From NCBI GenBank assembly GCA_946811185.2, contig OX328098.1:26173084-26237083 (forward strand): DNA of 64,000 nt. The letters are read 5' to 3'. Under the pieces are notes generated by a model. It was not told where the DNA came from. It saw nothing but the letters and a program-made list of their open reading frames with translations, and searched no databases. The translations under genes and the position numbers were made by a program. Source of the DNA: Hippopus hippopus. Taxonomy: Eukaryota > Mollusca > Bivalvia > Cardiida > Cardiidae. Shown here piece after piece: positions 41,698-53,670 of this stretch; the first letter of the stretch is position 1, and every line of letters starts with the position of its first letter.

Positions 41698-41924
41698 TCA
41701 ATACTTTTTTTTTGGTAATTTTTAATAAAAGGCGTTTTTGAAAAAAAAAAAAAAAACCCAGAAAAAAAGAAATCAATAAACATGTTGACCTTAGTCAAAA
41801 GCTCTCTCTCTCTCTATCTTGACAGCTGGAAGTACAATCCACTGTACCTTATTAATTTTTTTCTAATCCTTAATAAAAGACATTACTAAAGAAAATGGAA
41901 GGTGTAGATTCAAGATCATACTGG

Positions 41925-42425
41925 TCCCCGTGGGGTCCCGGGTTTTTTTTTAATTTATAGAATAGGACCTCGGCCTTTCTCTATGGCATGTCGTAGAAGG
42001 CGACTAAAATTAGAGACAAACGGCTGCTTTCTTCGTAATTCGTAGGATTGCAGCAGGCTGGGTAGTTCTTACTCCAAATCCTGTATTTTTTTCTCGATGT
42101 AAATAGGGTTTGGAATGGGAATCAATTGGCCTGTGGGACCCCGTGTGGTTTAATCGGGGGTATAAGAATAAACCACTGCAGTCCCGTGATCGTCACATCT
42201 GCCATTTCATCTGGCGGAACAAAAGTGACAGCATGCATGTCGTAAAAGGCGACAAAAGGGGCATCATTTTGTGTTTCGTCCATTCCTCATTTATCATGTT
42301 TGTCTTATGTTGTTGCACATGTATGTTATTTTCACCTCGCATTATTGTTTACTAAGTAAGTGCGCCCAATATGACCTAAGTTGTCGACGGGCCTTAAAAC
42401 GCTATTCATCATCATCAAGATCATA
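41925..42425 (+). mobile_element. SINE-like repeat, type D
   Basis: Repeated phrase TGTCGTAGAAGGCGACTAAA and CATGTCGTAAAAGGCGACAA, with a tail GCCCAATATGACCTAAGTTG then ACGGGCCTTAAAACGC ending in ATCATC. The tail is similar in layout to those of the type A-C SINEs. Confidence 0.6.
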
Positions 42426-42632
42426 CTGCAGTTCCTTTGCAGTCTAATCGTTATCTTTGCCTATGGCCAAGGGCCATGATTTTGCCAATTGCATTGAGAG
42501 GGCTAATCCCAAAACTACCTTTTTGCTGGAAAAGCAGACAACGGCATACACTGTGGTCAAAGATGAGATGCAGCAAAAAAGCATTGTCTGATTTTGGTCA
42601 ATTATATTTTCCTCTGAAACAAATTTTTGAGC

Positions 42633-42897
42633 CATACTCTGTAAAAAGGGGGTTTAATGCATCTACTAGATGTATCCAACCAGGTCATCCTGCACAGCCA
42701 ATGCAGGCTGACCTTGGTTGAAACTTTTTGCATTTGGTAAATTTTCTGTATGTAAAAAAAAAAACATTCTACCTCATGGTTCAGTTCATTGTAAGACAAA
42801 ATGGATTTTAAGGATCCATAACTATGTGATGACTTGCCTGGTATAATGCATCACTAAGATGCATTAAACCCCCTATTGCCAGGGCAAGGCTTATTTG
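42633..42897. mobile_element. GGGTTTAATGCAT foldback MITE
   Basis: Left arm GAGCCATACTCTGTAAAAAG with GGGTTTAATGCATC; right arm GATGCATTAAACCCCC. Another near-full copy is at 60194-60443; fragments lie at 25095-25200, 28982-29095 and 30505-30560. Confidence 0.7.
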
Positions 42898-43252
42898 CCA
42901 TGAGCATGACCTACATTAAACTGGCGGTAAAAGAAGGTGAGTACCCTTGTAAAAGTGTATATTAAACTAATTTCATGTTTTTTTGATAAGTTACAGGCTG
43001 ACACTTAATACACCAATTGAACTTGGATGGAATCTGTGTGCGAAAAAATCTGCAAGAATTCATCTAAGACAGAAACAGCAGAAAGTCCATAGAACGGCAA
43101 ATGCATGAGCAGGAAGTACCCTTGCTCCTGAAGCAGAAACTGTATGTTACAAACAATTGTTAAAATGTAGAATTCATTCCTGAATGACTTAGTGGCTGTA
43201 ATTTGTTTCATTGATAAGCCCTTACGCATTAAACACAACTTGCGTTGATTTA

Positions 43253-43472
43253 ATCTTTTACCACACAATCACAAATTTTAATGACCCTGAAATAGACGCC
43301 CTTTGAAAACATTGTGGGAAAAGGAGAATTGCTGGTAACCAGCATTTTCTCTTTTCCCACAATGCTTTCTGCCCTATCAAATACAGAAATCATCATTTGA
43401 GCTACATTCAAAATGTCATGTGTAACTGCTTTCAATATGGACCAGTGTGAAATTTTGTTGTTTGGTAAAAAA
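43253..43472 (+). mobile_element. TTAA-221 MITE, near full length
   Basis: TTAA at 43249-43252, CTTTTACCACACAATCAC start, palindrome GGAGAATTGCTGGTAACC, right flank CTAA. Confidence 0.83.
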
Positions 43473-43646
43473 CTAACAGACAGGGTAGATACAGATCAGG
43501 CTGCATAGAATGTAAGTCTGATCTTGAATATAGACTTTCCTCGATCTCATTAGCTATTCTGGCAAAAATATTCATGGAAAAGCATTGGTTCATGTATAGG
43601 TATTCACTTGGCTGAAAGAATAGATTCCATTTATGTAGCATTCTAA

Positions 43647-43868
43647 CCTTTTGCCAGTCAGTCCCTTGATTGAACGATCCTACAGAAGATAGCATTTGAA
43701 AACTATACAGGCAAATGAGAAAATGCTGGTTACCAGTATTTTCCCCCATTATCACAATGAGTTCTTTCATTTCAAGAGCAAATCTCATCAATTAAGCAAA
43801 ATGTGATATGATCTTTTCAAATACTTTCAATTTCAGACAGTTCTTAAATTTTGTCTTTTGGTACTGAG
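43647..43868 (+). mobile_element. TTAA-221 MITE, diverged
   Basis: Left flank CTAA, CCTTTTGCCAGTCAGTCCC start, palindrome AAATGCTGGTTACCAGTATT, right TTAA at 43869-43872. A further decayed copy follows at 43890-44060. Confidence 0.72.
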
Positions 43869-44100
43869 TTAAATAATCTTGTGGCAAAAACCTGCATAAA
43901 ACATTTTTGGAAAAGGAGAAAATCTTGGTAACTCAACAATGTTTTCAGAAATTTCAAAGACAAATGCTATCCTTTGAACCAAATTTAAATGTTTGACTCC
44001 AAATGAATTACCGTAAACTGGACCAGTATAAATTTTGGTCACCTAGTTCAGAGATAGGCTTAACCCTTTTGGCACCATAGGCAAAATCTGAGCCTTTTGC

Positions 44101-44166
44101 GGACGGCAGAGATCAAGATCAGACTGCACAAAACATGCAGTCAGATCTTGGATCTATGCCATCCGC
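44101..44166. repeat. GATC-palindrome hairpin
   Basis: CAGAGATCAAGATCAGACTG mirrored by CAGTCAGATCTTGGATC. A sister hairpin at 44357-44420 (GTGTAGATTAAGATC with GATCTACACTGTCC). Both lie between TTAACCCTT-like ends. Confidence 0.75.
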
Positions 44167-44529
44167 TTGTTAAGTCAAGTCTATAAGGTAAAAATCTTTC
44201 TGAGACTCACAGAATTGTATTTTCAGCCATCGAAAAAGGTAAAGTTTATTTGGCGCTGAAAGAGCTATAGATAATAGCAAATAGAATTTTTTTCTGTATT
44301 GATGTTTTTAGTGTCAAAAGATTATCTCTTAAAGTGCTTGAACTTGTTGCTTTTGTGGACAGTGTAGATTAAGATCACAATGCATAGAACATGCACTCTA
44401 ATCTTGGATCTACACTGTCCTCTAATTTGTTACATATTCTGGAACAACACAATCATGAAATAACATAAGTTTGCATGTTTTTCATTTGAAAGGGGTCATA
44501 TTTCATCAATTCAACACTCTAGGGGTTAA

Positions 44530-44750
44530 CTCTGTACCACACAAGTAAATCATAGACCTGTCCAAACTGAAAGCATTTGCAGACAACAACTCTGATATAG
44601 GTCAAATGATGGAACTTGTCCTTGATGGGGTAGAAAACATCGTGGGAAAAGGAGAAAATGCTGATTACCAGCATTTTCTCCTTTTCCCACAGTGTTTTTA
44701 AGGGGCTTATTTTCTAGGGTCATTAAAACTCGGGATTATGTGGTAAAGAG
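44530..44750 (-). mobile_element. TTAA-221 MITE, full length
   Basis: 221 bp; TTAA at 44526-44529, right flank decayed to ATGA. Confidence 0.87.
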
Positions 44751-44831
44751 ATGAGGACAGCAATTTCTTACTCTTTTAATCCAGGAATTGTGGACTGTAG
44801 CCTTTTGTAAGAACTGTTACCTATTAGTTAA

Positions 44832-45052
44832 CTCTTTACCAAACAATCCCGGGTTTTCACAACTCTGAGAAAGAAGGCTTCTGAAAACATCGTGGGAAAA
44901 GGAGAAAATGCTGGTAACCAGCATTTTATCCTTTACCCACAATGTCTTCTACCCTTCCCAAAACAATTTTCAATTTTTGAGTCACTTTAATTTTGTTGTC
45001 TGCTAATGCTTTCAATTTGTACCAGTCTGAAATTTTATCGTCTGGTAAAGAG
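44832..45052 (+). mobile_element. TTAA-221 MITE, full length
   Basis: 221 bp between TTAA at 44828-44831 and 45053-45056. Confidence 0.9.
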
Positions 45053-45250
45053 TTAAAATGTAATTCCCAACTCACTTCCAATTTTCCCCAAATAATGAGC
45101 CCATCACTAATAGATGCACATGCTTTATATTACTGAGTCAGATGGTTGGAAGAAATTGATTTAATTAAAAGAGGCTGATCATAACAATCAAAAGAGGAAT
45201 GAATTCTGCATAGGATATACTACAAACACTGAGTCACAAATTTACTGAAA

Positions 45251-45471
45251 CTCTTTACCAAACTACAAAATTTTAGGTTGGTCCAAATTTCAAAGCATTT
45301 GCAGACGACAAAATAAATGATACTGAAAAATTGAAATTTGTTTTGGGAAGGGTAGAAAACAATGTGGGAAAAGGATAAGATGCTGGTTATCAGCATTTTC
45401 TAATTTTCCCACAAAGTTCTCAAAATCCTTCTTTGCTAGGGTCGTGAAAACACAGAATCGTTTGGTAAAGG
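45251..45471 (-). mobile_element. TTAA-221 MITE, full length, eroded flanks
   Basis: 221 bp from CTCTTTACCAAACTAC to TTTGGTAAAGG; flanking TTAA lost on both sides, although the body is well preserved. Confidence 0.8.
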
Positions 45472-45711
45472 CTTCAACAATTGACTAGTCCACAGTGAAG
45501 GGTAGTAAGGATATGATAGGTCACAAAATTAGAGACATTTAACCCTTAGAGCGCCAAATAAACCCAATCGACACGTTCGGTCTACGAATGAGACCCAAAT
45601 AAATGCAATTTGATGGTTGCTTTTGTCTACGGTGATTAAGCTTAAGCGGTCAGTGTAGATCAAAGATCAGACTGCATGCAAAAGCAAGTATGGTTGTGAA
45701 AGGCTCTTTAA

Positions 45712-45888
45712 TCCTTTACCAGACAATCCTGACTTTTAACAACCCTGAAAAAGAAGACTTGTGAAAACATTGTGGGAAAAGGAGAAAATGCTGGTAACCA
45801 GCATTTTCTCCTTTTCCCACAAAGTTTCCTTCCCTATCAAAGAGAAATATCATCATTTTAGCAACATTTGATTTGTCGTTTAAGGGTT
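45712..45888 (+). mobile_element. TTAA-221 MITE, right arm deleted
   Basis: TTAA at 45708-45711; perfect-looking palindrome; then ATTTGATTTGTCG joins directly to a short GGGTTGA end. Confidence 0.78.
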
Positions 45889-46289
45889 GATCTGAAGCAC
45901 AAGAGTATTGTGTAGTCTCAATTAGCCAGAATCATTTACTGAAACATTTAAAATAATAGAACGAAGTTCTGTTCATGCGTGGGTAATTTAACTTATAATA
46001 CCTGTTCAACCTTTTACTTGGACCTGTCTGATCAGTCTTTGTGGTATATCTATAGTGCTGTTATTTTTCAGTTCTTTTGTTATTTTTCAGTTCTCTTGTT
46101 ATTTATCAGTTCTGTTTTTATTTTTCAATTCTCTCACAGAGGAAAGTGTAATTAAACTTGATTCTCAGCTTCTGAAATCAAACACAGTTTGAGTATGATA
46201 AAAAGGGTGTTTTGCTGTCTTTGATACATCCATTAACCCTGTACCTTATGACTGGCCCTTTTTGGAAAAATTTTTCAGAGGACAAATAA

Positions 46290-47000
46290 AAATGTGGCTC
46301 ATGTTTTAGTTCTTGTTTTTGAAAGGGAGGAAAACATTGTGGGAGAAGTAGTGCAATCATCAACAGTTACCTTGTGTGCACTCTACAGGCCAGGTTTTCA
46401 TTGGGATACTCATGCAACTTAGAATGTTTGTCTTGATAATATCTTGGACAAGTTTGAAATTGAACCATGTCTGGTGAAACATTTTCAGTTGGATACTCAT
46501 GAAATGTGGTCAGAATGTTTGTCTTCAAGTTATCTCAGACATGTTTGAAATTGGGTAACGTCAGGTCAAATAGTATGATCATGGGGACAAATCTTCTAAA
46601 CACCTTGTGTGCACTCAGAGGCCAGATTTTCAGTCAGATACTCTTAAACCTTAGTCAGTATGTTTGTCTTGATAATATCTGGGGCAAGCTAGAGTTTTGG
46701 TCACCTTGGGTGAAAGAGTAGGTCATTGGGACAAATCTTTGAAAAACATTGTGGGCACTCAAGAGGCCAGCATGGTCAGAATATTAGTCTTGACGATATC
46801 TCAGACAAGTGTGAAATTGGGTCATGTCGGGTCAAAAGGTAGGTTACAGGGACATTTTTCAGAAAAAGCATTGTGTGCACTCTAGAGGCAACATTCTGAT
46901 GCTAATAATCATGAAACTTGGTCAAAATATTTGCCTTGATAATATCTGGGACAGGTTTCCTAGAAAATCTTGGAGGACAGGACCAAAAATGTTTTTAAGA
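46290..47000 (+). repeat. Diverged tandem units, GTGTGCACTC type
   Basis: Units with TTGTGTGCACTC, GAGGCCA, ATGTTTGTCTTGATAATATC and TTGGGTCATGTC, anchored near 46373, 46606, 46751 and 46869. The same unit type makes up 60480-61340, where a CTTGTT terminus is present. Confidence 0.7.
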
Positions 47001-47588
47001 CTGGTGGGTGACTATGGACCCAGACTACATATTCTGTGCAGTCTGATCTTGGTCTACACTGTCCCTAAAGGGCATTGAGATGAGACTAGTATTTGTTAAC
47101 TTTTAGCATGCCAAGGACAGCATCAGGAGGTTTTTGCTGAACGAGTAAATCAAGATCAGACAAAAACAAAAGAGCAGTTTGATCTTGGATCTTCACTGTC
47201 TGTTTTCTTGGGCTAATTTGGTAAAACTGTCTTGAAATTTCAAGGGTTTTTATATGGCTGAGAATATTAGTTAGTTTCACTTTTCTGTGGTCAATTGTCT
47301 AGATTCCTATGATTACCATTTGAAACATACCAGACTTCAGACTTTAGAGGTCAAGTGTACTGGTACAGATAGGGAAAATATTTTGTAAAGAAAATGCTCA
47401 TATTGAACAATTACAAGAGTTGCCTGAATGTTTTCAAAGTTTTTATTACACAAATATGTCAGAGGAAAATTAAGAATGAAATCAACAAGGTTGATTTCTG
47501 TTTGGTGACATTTCCTGCTGCATGTTTTGTTGAGCCAATCCCATGCACCTGTTATTTTGACTCCCTTACCCACCTGACAATTATCAAT

Positions 47589-47823
47589 CCTCTACCAAAC
47601 CATCCCATGTTTGAACAACCTTGAAGAGGAAGGCTTTTTAAAACATCGTGTTAAAAGGAGAAAACATGCATAACCAGGATTTTTCCCTTTTCCCATGATG
47701 TTTCCAGTCCCAGCTTTTCAAAGATGAATCCTATCATTTAAACCATGCACATTTGATTCCTTGCAATTGCCTGCAAAGGCTTTCCAATTGGACAAGTCTA
47801 AAATTTTGCCATTTGGTACAATA
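47589..47823 (+). mobile_element. TTAA-221 MITE, diverged
   Basis: CTCTACCAAACCATCCC start, right TTAA at 47824-47827, which is also the left TTAA of the next copy. Confidence 0.72.
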
Positions 47824-47827
47824 TTAA

Positions 47828-47961
47828 CCCTCTACCAAACGATCCAACATTTTATCAACTTTGGTGAAAAGGTCTTCTGAAAACATGGAGGGAAAAGGAC
47901 AAAGTGCTGCTTCCAAAGACAAATCATTTAGTCACATTCATTTTGACATTGGTAAATGCTT
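47828..47961 (+). mobile_element. TTAA-221 MITE, internal deletion
   Basis: CCCTCTACCAAACGATCC start; the palindrome right arm is lost; ends GACATTGGTAAATGC with TTAA at 47962-47965, shared with the next copy. Confidence 0.6.
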
Positions 47962-47965
47962 TTAA

Positions 47966-48644
47966 TCCCTTAACCAAACAGTCACATGTTTTAAAGACCA
48001 TGAAGAAGAAAGCTTTTGAAAACATTGTGGATAAAGGATGAAATGCTGGTTATCAGCCTTTTTCCTTTTTCAACAATGTTTTTGCCCTCTCTAAGCACTA
48101 TGTCATCATTTTAGACACATTTACTTATATCTGCCACCTACAACATAAAGAGGAGTATACTGGTTTCACCATGTCTGTCTGTCTTTTAGTCTGTACATAT
48201 ATAGACTTTTTCGATTCTGTGGTCTAACTCAAAAGTGGTTTGACCTAGGTCCCTGAAACTTTATACAAGTGTTGCCCATGACCGAGATAGGTGCCCTATT
48301 GCTTTTGGGTCACATGGGTGAAAGGTCAAGGTCACAGGTGAACTTTGTTTGAAAATTGTTTCCATGTTATAACTTAATAGCTGTTTGACCTAGGATCATG
48401 AAACTCTATACAAGTGTTGCCCGTGACCCACGGAGATGTCCCTATTGTTTTTGTGGCACATGGGTCAAAGGTCAAGGTCACAGGTGATCTTTGTCCTGAA
48501 AATCATTTCCATTGACTGTGCTGTTTCAGTGACAATGTACTAGCGGGGGTGGGGGGTACTTGTCTGCTTTGTGACAACTCCCGTTCATTGTCAGCAAATG
48601 CTTTTGATTTGGACAAATCTGAGATGTCGTGGTTTGGTAAAGAC
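47966..48644 (+). mobile_element. TTAA-221 MITE interrupted by tandem-core insert
   Basis: Left part from CCCTTAACCAAACAGTC through the palindrome to TTTACTTATATCTGCC; right part resumes at about 48575 with GTCAGCAAATGCTTTTGATT and ends GGTAAAGAC with TTAA at 48645-48648. Confidence 0.75.
48139..48570 (+). mobile_element. Insert with two 146-bp units carrying AGGTCA repeats
   Basis: Two units, each with TTTGACCTAGG, TACAAGTGTTGCCC and AAAGGTCAAGGTCACAGGTG; the last motif starts at 48321 and about 48467. It is inserted in the MITE above. The unit type is related in wording, but not in full sequence, to the array at 11082. Confidence 0.65.
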
Positions 48645-48987
48645 TTAATTCATGAACCCTTGAAACAAATTTGCAGCTGATGACATTTAGAATGTCACTG
48701 CATAGTATGGAAAATCAACTAGACTGAATAGCATACTTGAATAAATGAAGCAAAAGGATAAATTCCTTGGTACAAACAATTTTTACCTAGCCACAGTGTT
48801 TTTAAATAGTGTTCTGTTGCAAGAGGCAAGAAAGCTTTTTCAGCTGGAAAGGATTTAAGCTATGCTGATCAAAACTTCTAACCAAGCACCCATATTTTTG
48901 ATGCACATCTAACTTTACATAAAATGACATTTTGACCGAATAAAGGAATGGGTGTGACAACAAATTGTTCTGACTCTGATTTCATTG

Positions 48988-50699
48988 TTAGCTCTTCTGG
49001 CTGAAAGCCAGTAGAGCTTATGTCTTGTTGTAGTTTCCGTCTTCCTTCTGTCTGTCCGTCTGTCTGTCCGTAAGTCTTTTTCTTGTTCAGCGATAAAGTC
49101 TGCATTTCCTGTCAAATTTTCTTGAAACTTGCACAGTTTGTGTATCTCATCAAAAGCTTGAACCTTATTGATTTTGAAAAAAGTTTAACCAACAGTATGG
49201 GAAAAGTAGCCATTTGAAGTTGAAAATTTCCATTTCTTGTTTATGCGATAAATTCTGCATTTCTGGTCAGATTTTCATGAAACTTGCACAGTTTGTTTAT
49301 CTCATCAACAGCTTGAACCCTATTGATTTTGAAAAAAAGTTCAACTAACAATATGGGAAAAGTAGCCATTTGAAGTTGAAAATTTCCATTTCTTGTTTAC
49401 GTGATAAAAGTCTGCATTTGAGGTCAGATTTTTGTGAAACTTGCACAGTTTGTTTATCTCATCAATAGCTGGAACCCTATTGATTTTGAAAAAAATCCAA
49501 CAAACAGTATTGGAAAAGTAGCCATTTGAAGTTGAAAATTTCCATTTCTTGTTTACGCAATAAAGTATGCATTTCTGGTCAGATTTTCATGAAACTTGCA
49601 CAGTTGCTTTATATCATCAATAGCTTGAACCCTATTGATTTTGAAAAAAAATCCAACAAACAATATGGGAAAAGTAGCCATTTGAAGTTGAAAATTTCAA
49701 TTTCTGGTCAGATTTTCATGAAACTCACACAGTTGCTTTGTATCATTAACAGCTTGAACCCTATTGATTTTGAAAAAAAATCTTACTATCGGTGAGGGAA
49801 AGTAGCCATTTGAAGTTGAAAATTTGTATTTCTTGTTTACGTGATACAGTCTGCATTAGTGGTCAGATTTTCATGAAACTCGTATCATCAATAGCTTGAA
49901 CCCTATTGATTTTGAAAAAAGTCTGATAGTCAGTATGGGAAAAATAGTCATTTAAGGTTGAAAATTTTCACTTCTTGTTTGGGTAATGAAGCCCATTTTT
50001 TCCATCCAATTCTTTTGAAACTTGCAATGATTATTTGGTTCATCATGGGATTGAACTCTATTAAAAGTGAGTAGGAACAGCAGCCATTTGATGACTTAGT
50101 ATTGACTACTCAACAAAGTCCACGTTATAAGTCGCATTTTTAAATGCCCGAAGGGTCGTATTATGTTATGGCCCCGATCGTCCATTCGTCCGTCTGTCCG
50201 TCCGTCTGTCTGTCCGACTGTCCGTCTGTCTATCCATTAGCAATTTCTTGTGTGCGCAACTCCTCCTACAGTTTCCATCGGAATAGTTTGAAACTTTCCA
50301 CAATGAATCTCTCTGATGTGTAGTTGTGCATGTGACTCTTGAAATTTGCATCTCTCTAGGAGTTCTAGATTTTAACCCATTTTACTGACAAACCCCTTCG
50401 GGCGTATATGCGCCGCTCTGCGAAGCTCTTGTTACGAAATTTGCTAGGATTGTTAAATACAATGCATACTGAAACCCTATCAAATTTGGCTGGATTCCAA
50501 ACAATCGGTTTTGAGAAATTGTGCTTCAGTTTTTTACACTATTTGTTCAATTCACCATGCCTTCTTATGCTGCCTTAGTGGGTTCAAGCCCATTTCTTAT
50601 TTCTGTTTTTCCTTTTTCATGAATTCATAATGTATGTTAGCAAAAAAGCAAAATCTATGCCAGTAGAGCGATTTCAGGCCACAGTTGCAAATTCTTTTG
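48988..50699 (+). mobile_element. Foldback element, AGCTCTWCTGGC family, tandem core
   Basis: Starts TTAGCTCTTCTGGCTGAAAG with CTGTCCGTCTGTCTGTCCG; ends GCCAGTAGAGCGATTTCAGG. The core has six units with GGGAAAAGTAGCCATTTGAA anchors near 49200, 49357, 49512, 49668, 49796 and 49938 (spacing 156, 155, 156, 128, 142). Another copy starts at 63583. Interrupted by the element at 50145. Confidence 0.82.
50145..50433 (+). mobile_element. Foldback element, TGCCCGAAGGG family, nested
   Basis: Starts TGCCCGAAGGGTCGTATTAT; ends CCTTCGGGCGTATATGCGCC, the hairpin GCTCTGCGAAGC and TCTTGTT. Nested in the element at 48988-50699. Confidence 0.82.
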
Positions 50700-53040
50700 G
50701 TGTGAGAATGGAGTGTGACCTCCTCTCCCATCGATAACAGCTTGGCAGTGACTTCTCATAGGGTTTATAAAATTAACAGGTATCTTTCCTGAAGCTTGTT
50801 CCATATGTGCACAAGATCCTTATTCTAGGACTGCAGAGTTCATCTGTGCAAGGAGATTCCGAACATGCCAATTTTTTAGGGTTGACTATTGAGGCCAAAA
50901 TCTACTATTGCGATAGTATTGACATTGGAAAAAATACTATTGCAATAGTATTGATATTGCCTGTTACTATTGCAATACTATTGCAATACTATTGGATGAA
51001 TTGCAAGAGATGAATTTCACCAAATTACATCTTGAAACCATGTTTTAGACTAATACTTTCTCCGAGTAGTTTAAATTCTACTCGAGTATAGTTTTGAATA
51101 GCAAATAAAGGGGAAAATAGAGTTAAATGCAAGATGCTCAATAAATTTCAATGACAATTTTTTCTAAATGCAGATGGCTCACAAACAATTTAACATACCT
51201 AATTACTCTGAACTTTTGAAGAAGTCAACTTTTAAGTCTGATTGATATACAACAGCATGCAAAGCACAAAATGCTGACAAATGCTGGTGGTTCATAAACA
51301 CACCAAATGAAAAGTAATTATAAAGCAACTTTAAACTTTTAAAGAAATCACCTTTTAAATGTGAGCCCTTAAGGTTTTTTTGAGTTGATAGAATTTATCT
51401 AATTTCACCCATAATTGGCCAATATATTCAGACAGAAAAAATAATTATTTTTATTTAGTCTCCAAATCTTTAGGAAATTATCATTCTGGAAAAAAAAAAG
51501 GGTGGCCGAAATAATAGGTTTTACCTTGTTGTATGTGTATCCAAAAAGTGTGTTATTTTAAGATATTTGTATAAATTTACTGCTTATAGTCATTAAAAAG
51601 CTGAAAAGACGATCTGAAGTGACTCTGATCGGACAATGTCAAAGAGACATTTTGTTGTGTCATGGGTTTCCGTGTTTTTTACTCCGATCAGTTTTTCATG
51701 TCTATTAATTTCTGGCTAGGTATTTCCACATGATTTGACAAAAAGATTGTCAATTAGGGTAACAAGTAACTTCAAAACCTGTCATTTTTCACAAGAAAAG
51801 CGTATAATGGCCTTTTTTGTCCATGCATTTTCTTACGCGAAGTCTCGGGTGTAACCAGAATTTGTTACGTGAATTTCAATTCTGTAATGTGATTTACGCA
51901 ATAATTTGCGCGAGTGGGAACACTGTTAAACAATATTTTTTAGCCCGAGAAAGGAGTAGCTTTCTAATACGAGTTAAGTCATAGTACAGAAGTGGATGGT
52001 TTAGTCTGATGTCTATCTACACCATCAGCCAACTTTGAAAATTGCCATCTTGCCATCAGCAGAGTAAATCAGAACGACCATGATGTAGATCTATATTAAA
52101 AGCCATCTGTCTACAAGATGCCTGTCGGCCTGTCGTGGGTACACAAATGTTTGCAGTAAATTTTGGATAAGGGGTATGACGTAACACGCAAATCATTCGA
52201 AGCGACTGAGTTGTAACGCACCTGTTTAATTTACACACTTAAACTGGTCTGCTCGAAGAAACTTATATCTGGCTGCAGGTCGACCTCCAATCAATTCAAA
52301 GTGACCATGCAATAAGCCTATTTCATGCACGATTTACATGTACACCAGCTGATAAAGCCTTTTTGCATTTAGTAATATAGCTGTTTCAAGAACACACCAA
52401 TCGTGTCACGTTTTGTGTAGTCAGCATAAAAAAGTGCGGCTGTTTTCTAAAAATTAATCTAATTCCTTGCAGCCGAAATAAAAGGAATGCATTCGAAATG
52501 GATTACTGATAAATAAAGAAAAGAAAGAACGAGGTTTAGTATTCATTTTTCATAGTAGATTTATTTATTGCTTATGGAGGGACAACAGGCATGGTTATGG
52601 TTTTGGCAGCCTGTGTAGATTAAGATTAGACTGTAGGCAGACTGTTTGGTCTGATCTTTGATCTAAATCCACACTTTTCGCTTTGGTGAGAAGTTTTTAA
52701 CAAAAACACCCTAAGTGTTGCAATTATTTTGGTCTAATTTCAGGACTTAAAATTACCGCTGAGTTAATCAGCTCTCGAAGGATTCGTTTTCGTAACGATG
52801 AACATTGCTATGCAGAAATGAATATTATGCAGCCAATCATTATTGAAAACATATTCCAAAAAATTACCCGTCAAATATTTTGGGAAATTAACTTTACGGA
52901 ATGTCCGAATATTTAGGAAAACTTGCTTTTGGAAGTGTTCAGAGAAAGAATTAAAAAATAAATTATTTTTGTAAATAATTAAACGTGTCCGAACTTTTAG
53001 GGCGTCCGAATACATTAGTGAATTGCAGTATTTTCTCTCT
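50700..53040. other. No gene; scattered small repeats
   Basis: Holds an ATTGCAATAGTA-type simple repeat at 50905-50990, a short AAAAAATAATTATTTTTA MITE relic near 51435, a GATC hairpin at 52612-52670, and at about 52830-53025 a decayed relative of the 1.3 kb element (GTCCGAATATTTAGG, GGGCGTCCGAATACATTAG). No exon recognised. Confidence 0.45.
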
Positions 53041-53048
53041 CTTTCTTG

Positions 53049-53189
53049 CCAGTGACACTATCGAAACTATCGATATTTGAGGTAACTATCGGCGATAGTT
53101 ATCGATTTTCAACATAACAATCGATGCAGTAGCATCGACATGCTCGCCATCGCGATCCATCGATAGTCCGATGTATCGTTACACCCCTA
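53049..53189. mobile_element. hAT-like MITE with ATCGAT repeats
   Basis: Right end reads, on the minus strand, TAGGGGTGTAACGATACATC; left end CAGTGACACTATCG. The interior is full of TATCGAT-type words. CAGGGGTGTAACGAT-like ends are typical of hAT MITEs; no 8-bp duplication verified. Confidence 0.45.
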
Positions 53190-53431
53190 CAATTTTTATG
53201 TCAAAAACATGTTCAATTGTATTTAAATCTGGACAGCATGGCAACCAATATGTAACATGAAGATGGGCAAAACCATTTTCTTTGTAGCTTCATTAGCTGT
53301 ATGTGGTATACAGAGCATCTCGTTTTAGACAGGTTTTTACATCGTATGCAGAACTGGTTGATTATGGACACCAACCGATTGTTTACCAGTTTCAGTTGCA
53401 GTTTGCTGTCTGTCTTGTAAATGAGAATTTG

Positions 53432-53645
53432 AGATTGATTGATTGAATGGTGTTTTACGCCACTTTCAACATTATTTCAGTCATAGCACGGCAACAGCTC
53501 ACATATTCATGTATTCCAGTACTAGGCTAGGGCTCTGAGGTGTCTTGCCCAAGGACACTCCCACAAAAAACCCAGTGGATCCAGTGCGGCTCGAACCCGG
53601 GGCTTCTAGGTACAAGTCTCACACTTTACCACTGAGCCACGCAGA
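53432..53645 (-). mobile_element. SINE, type A
   Basis: On the minus strand: box-A-like GTGGCTCAGTGGTAAAGTG, box-B-like GGGTTCGAGCCGCACTGG, CCTTGGGCAAGACACCTCAG, and the tail GTTGAAAGTGGCGTAAAACA ending at ATCA repeats. Best-preserved type-A copy. Confidence 0.87.
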
Positions 53646-53670
53646 ACACCTGAGAACATTAGGACAATTA

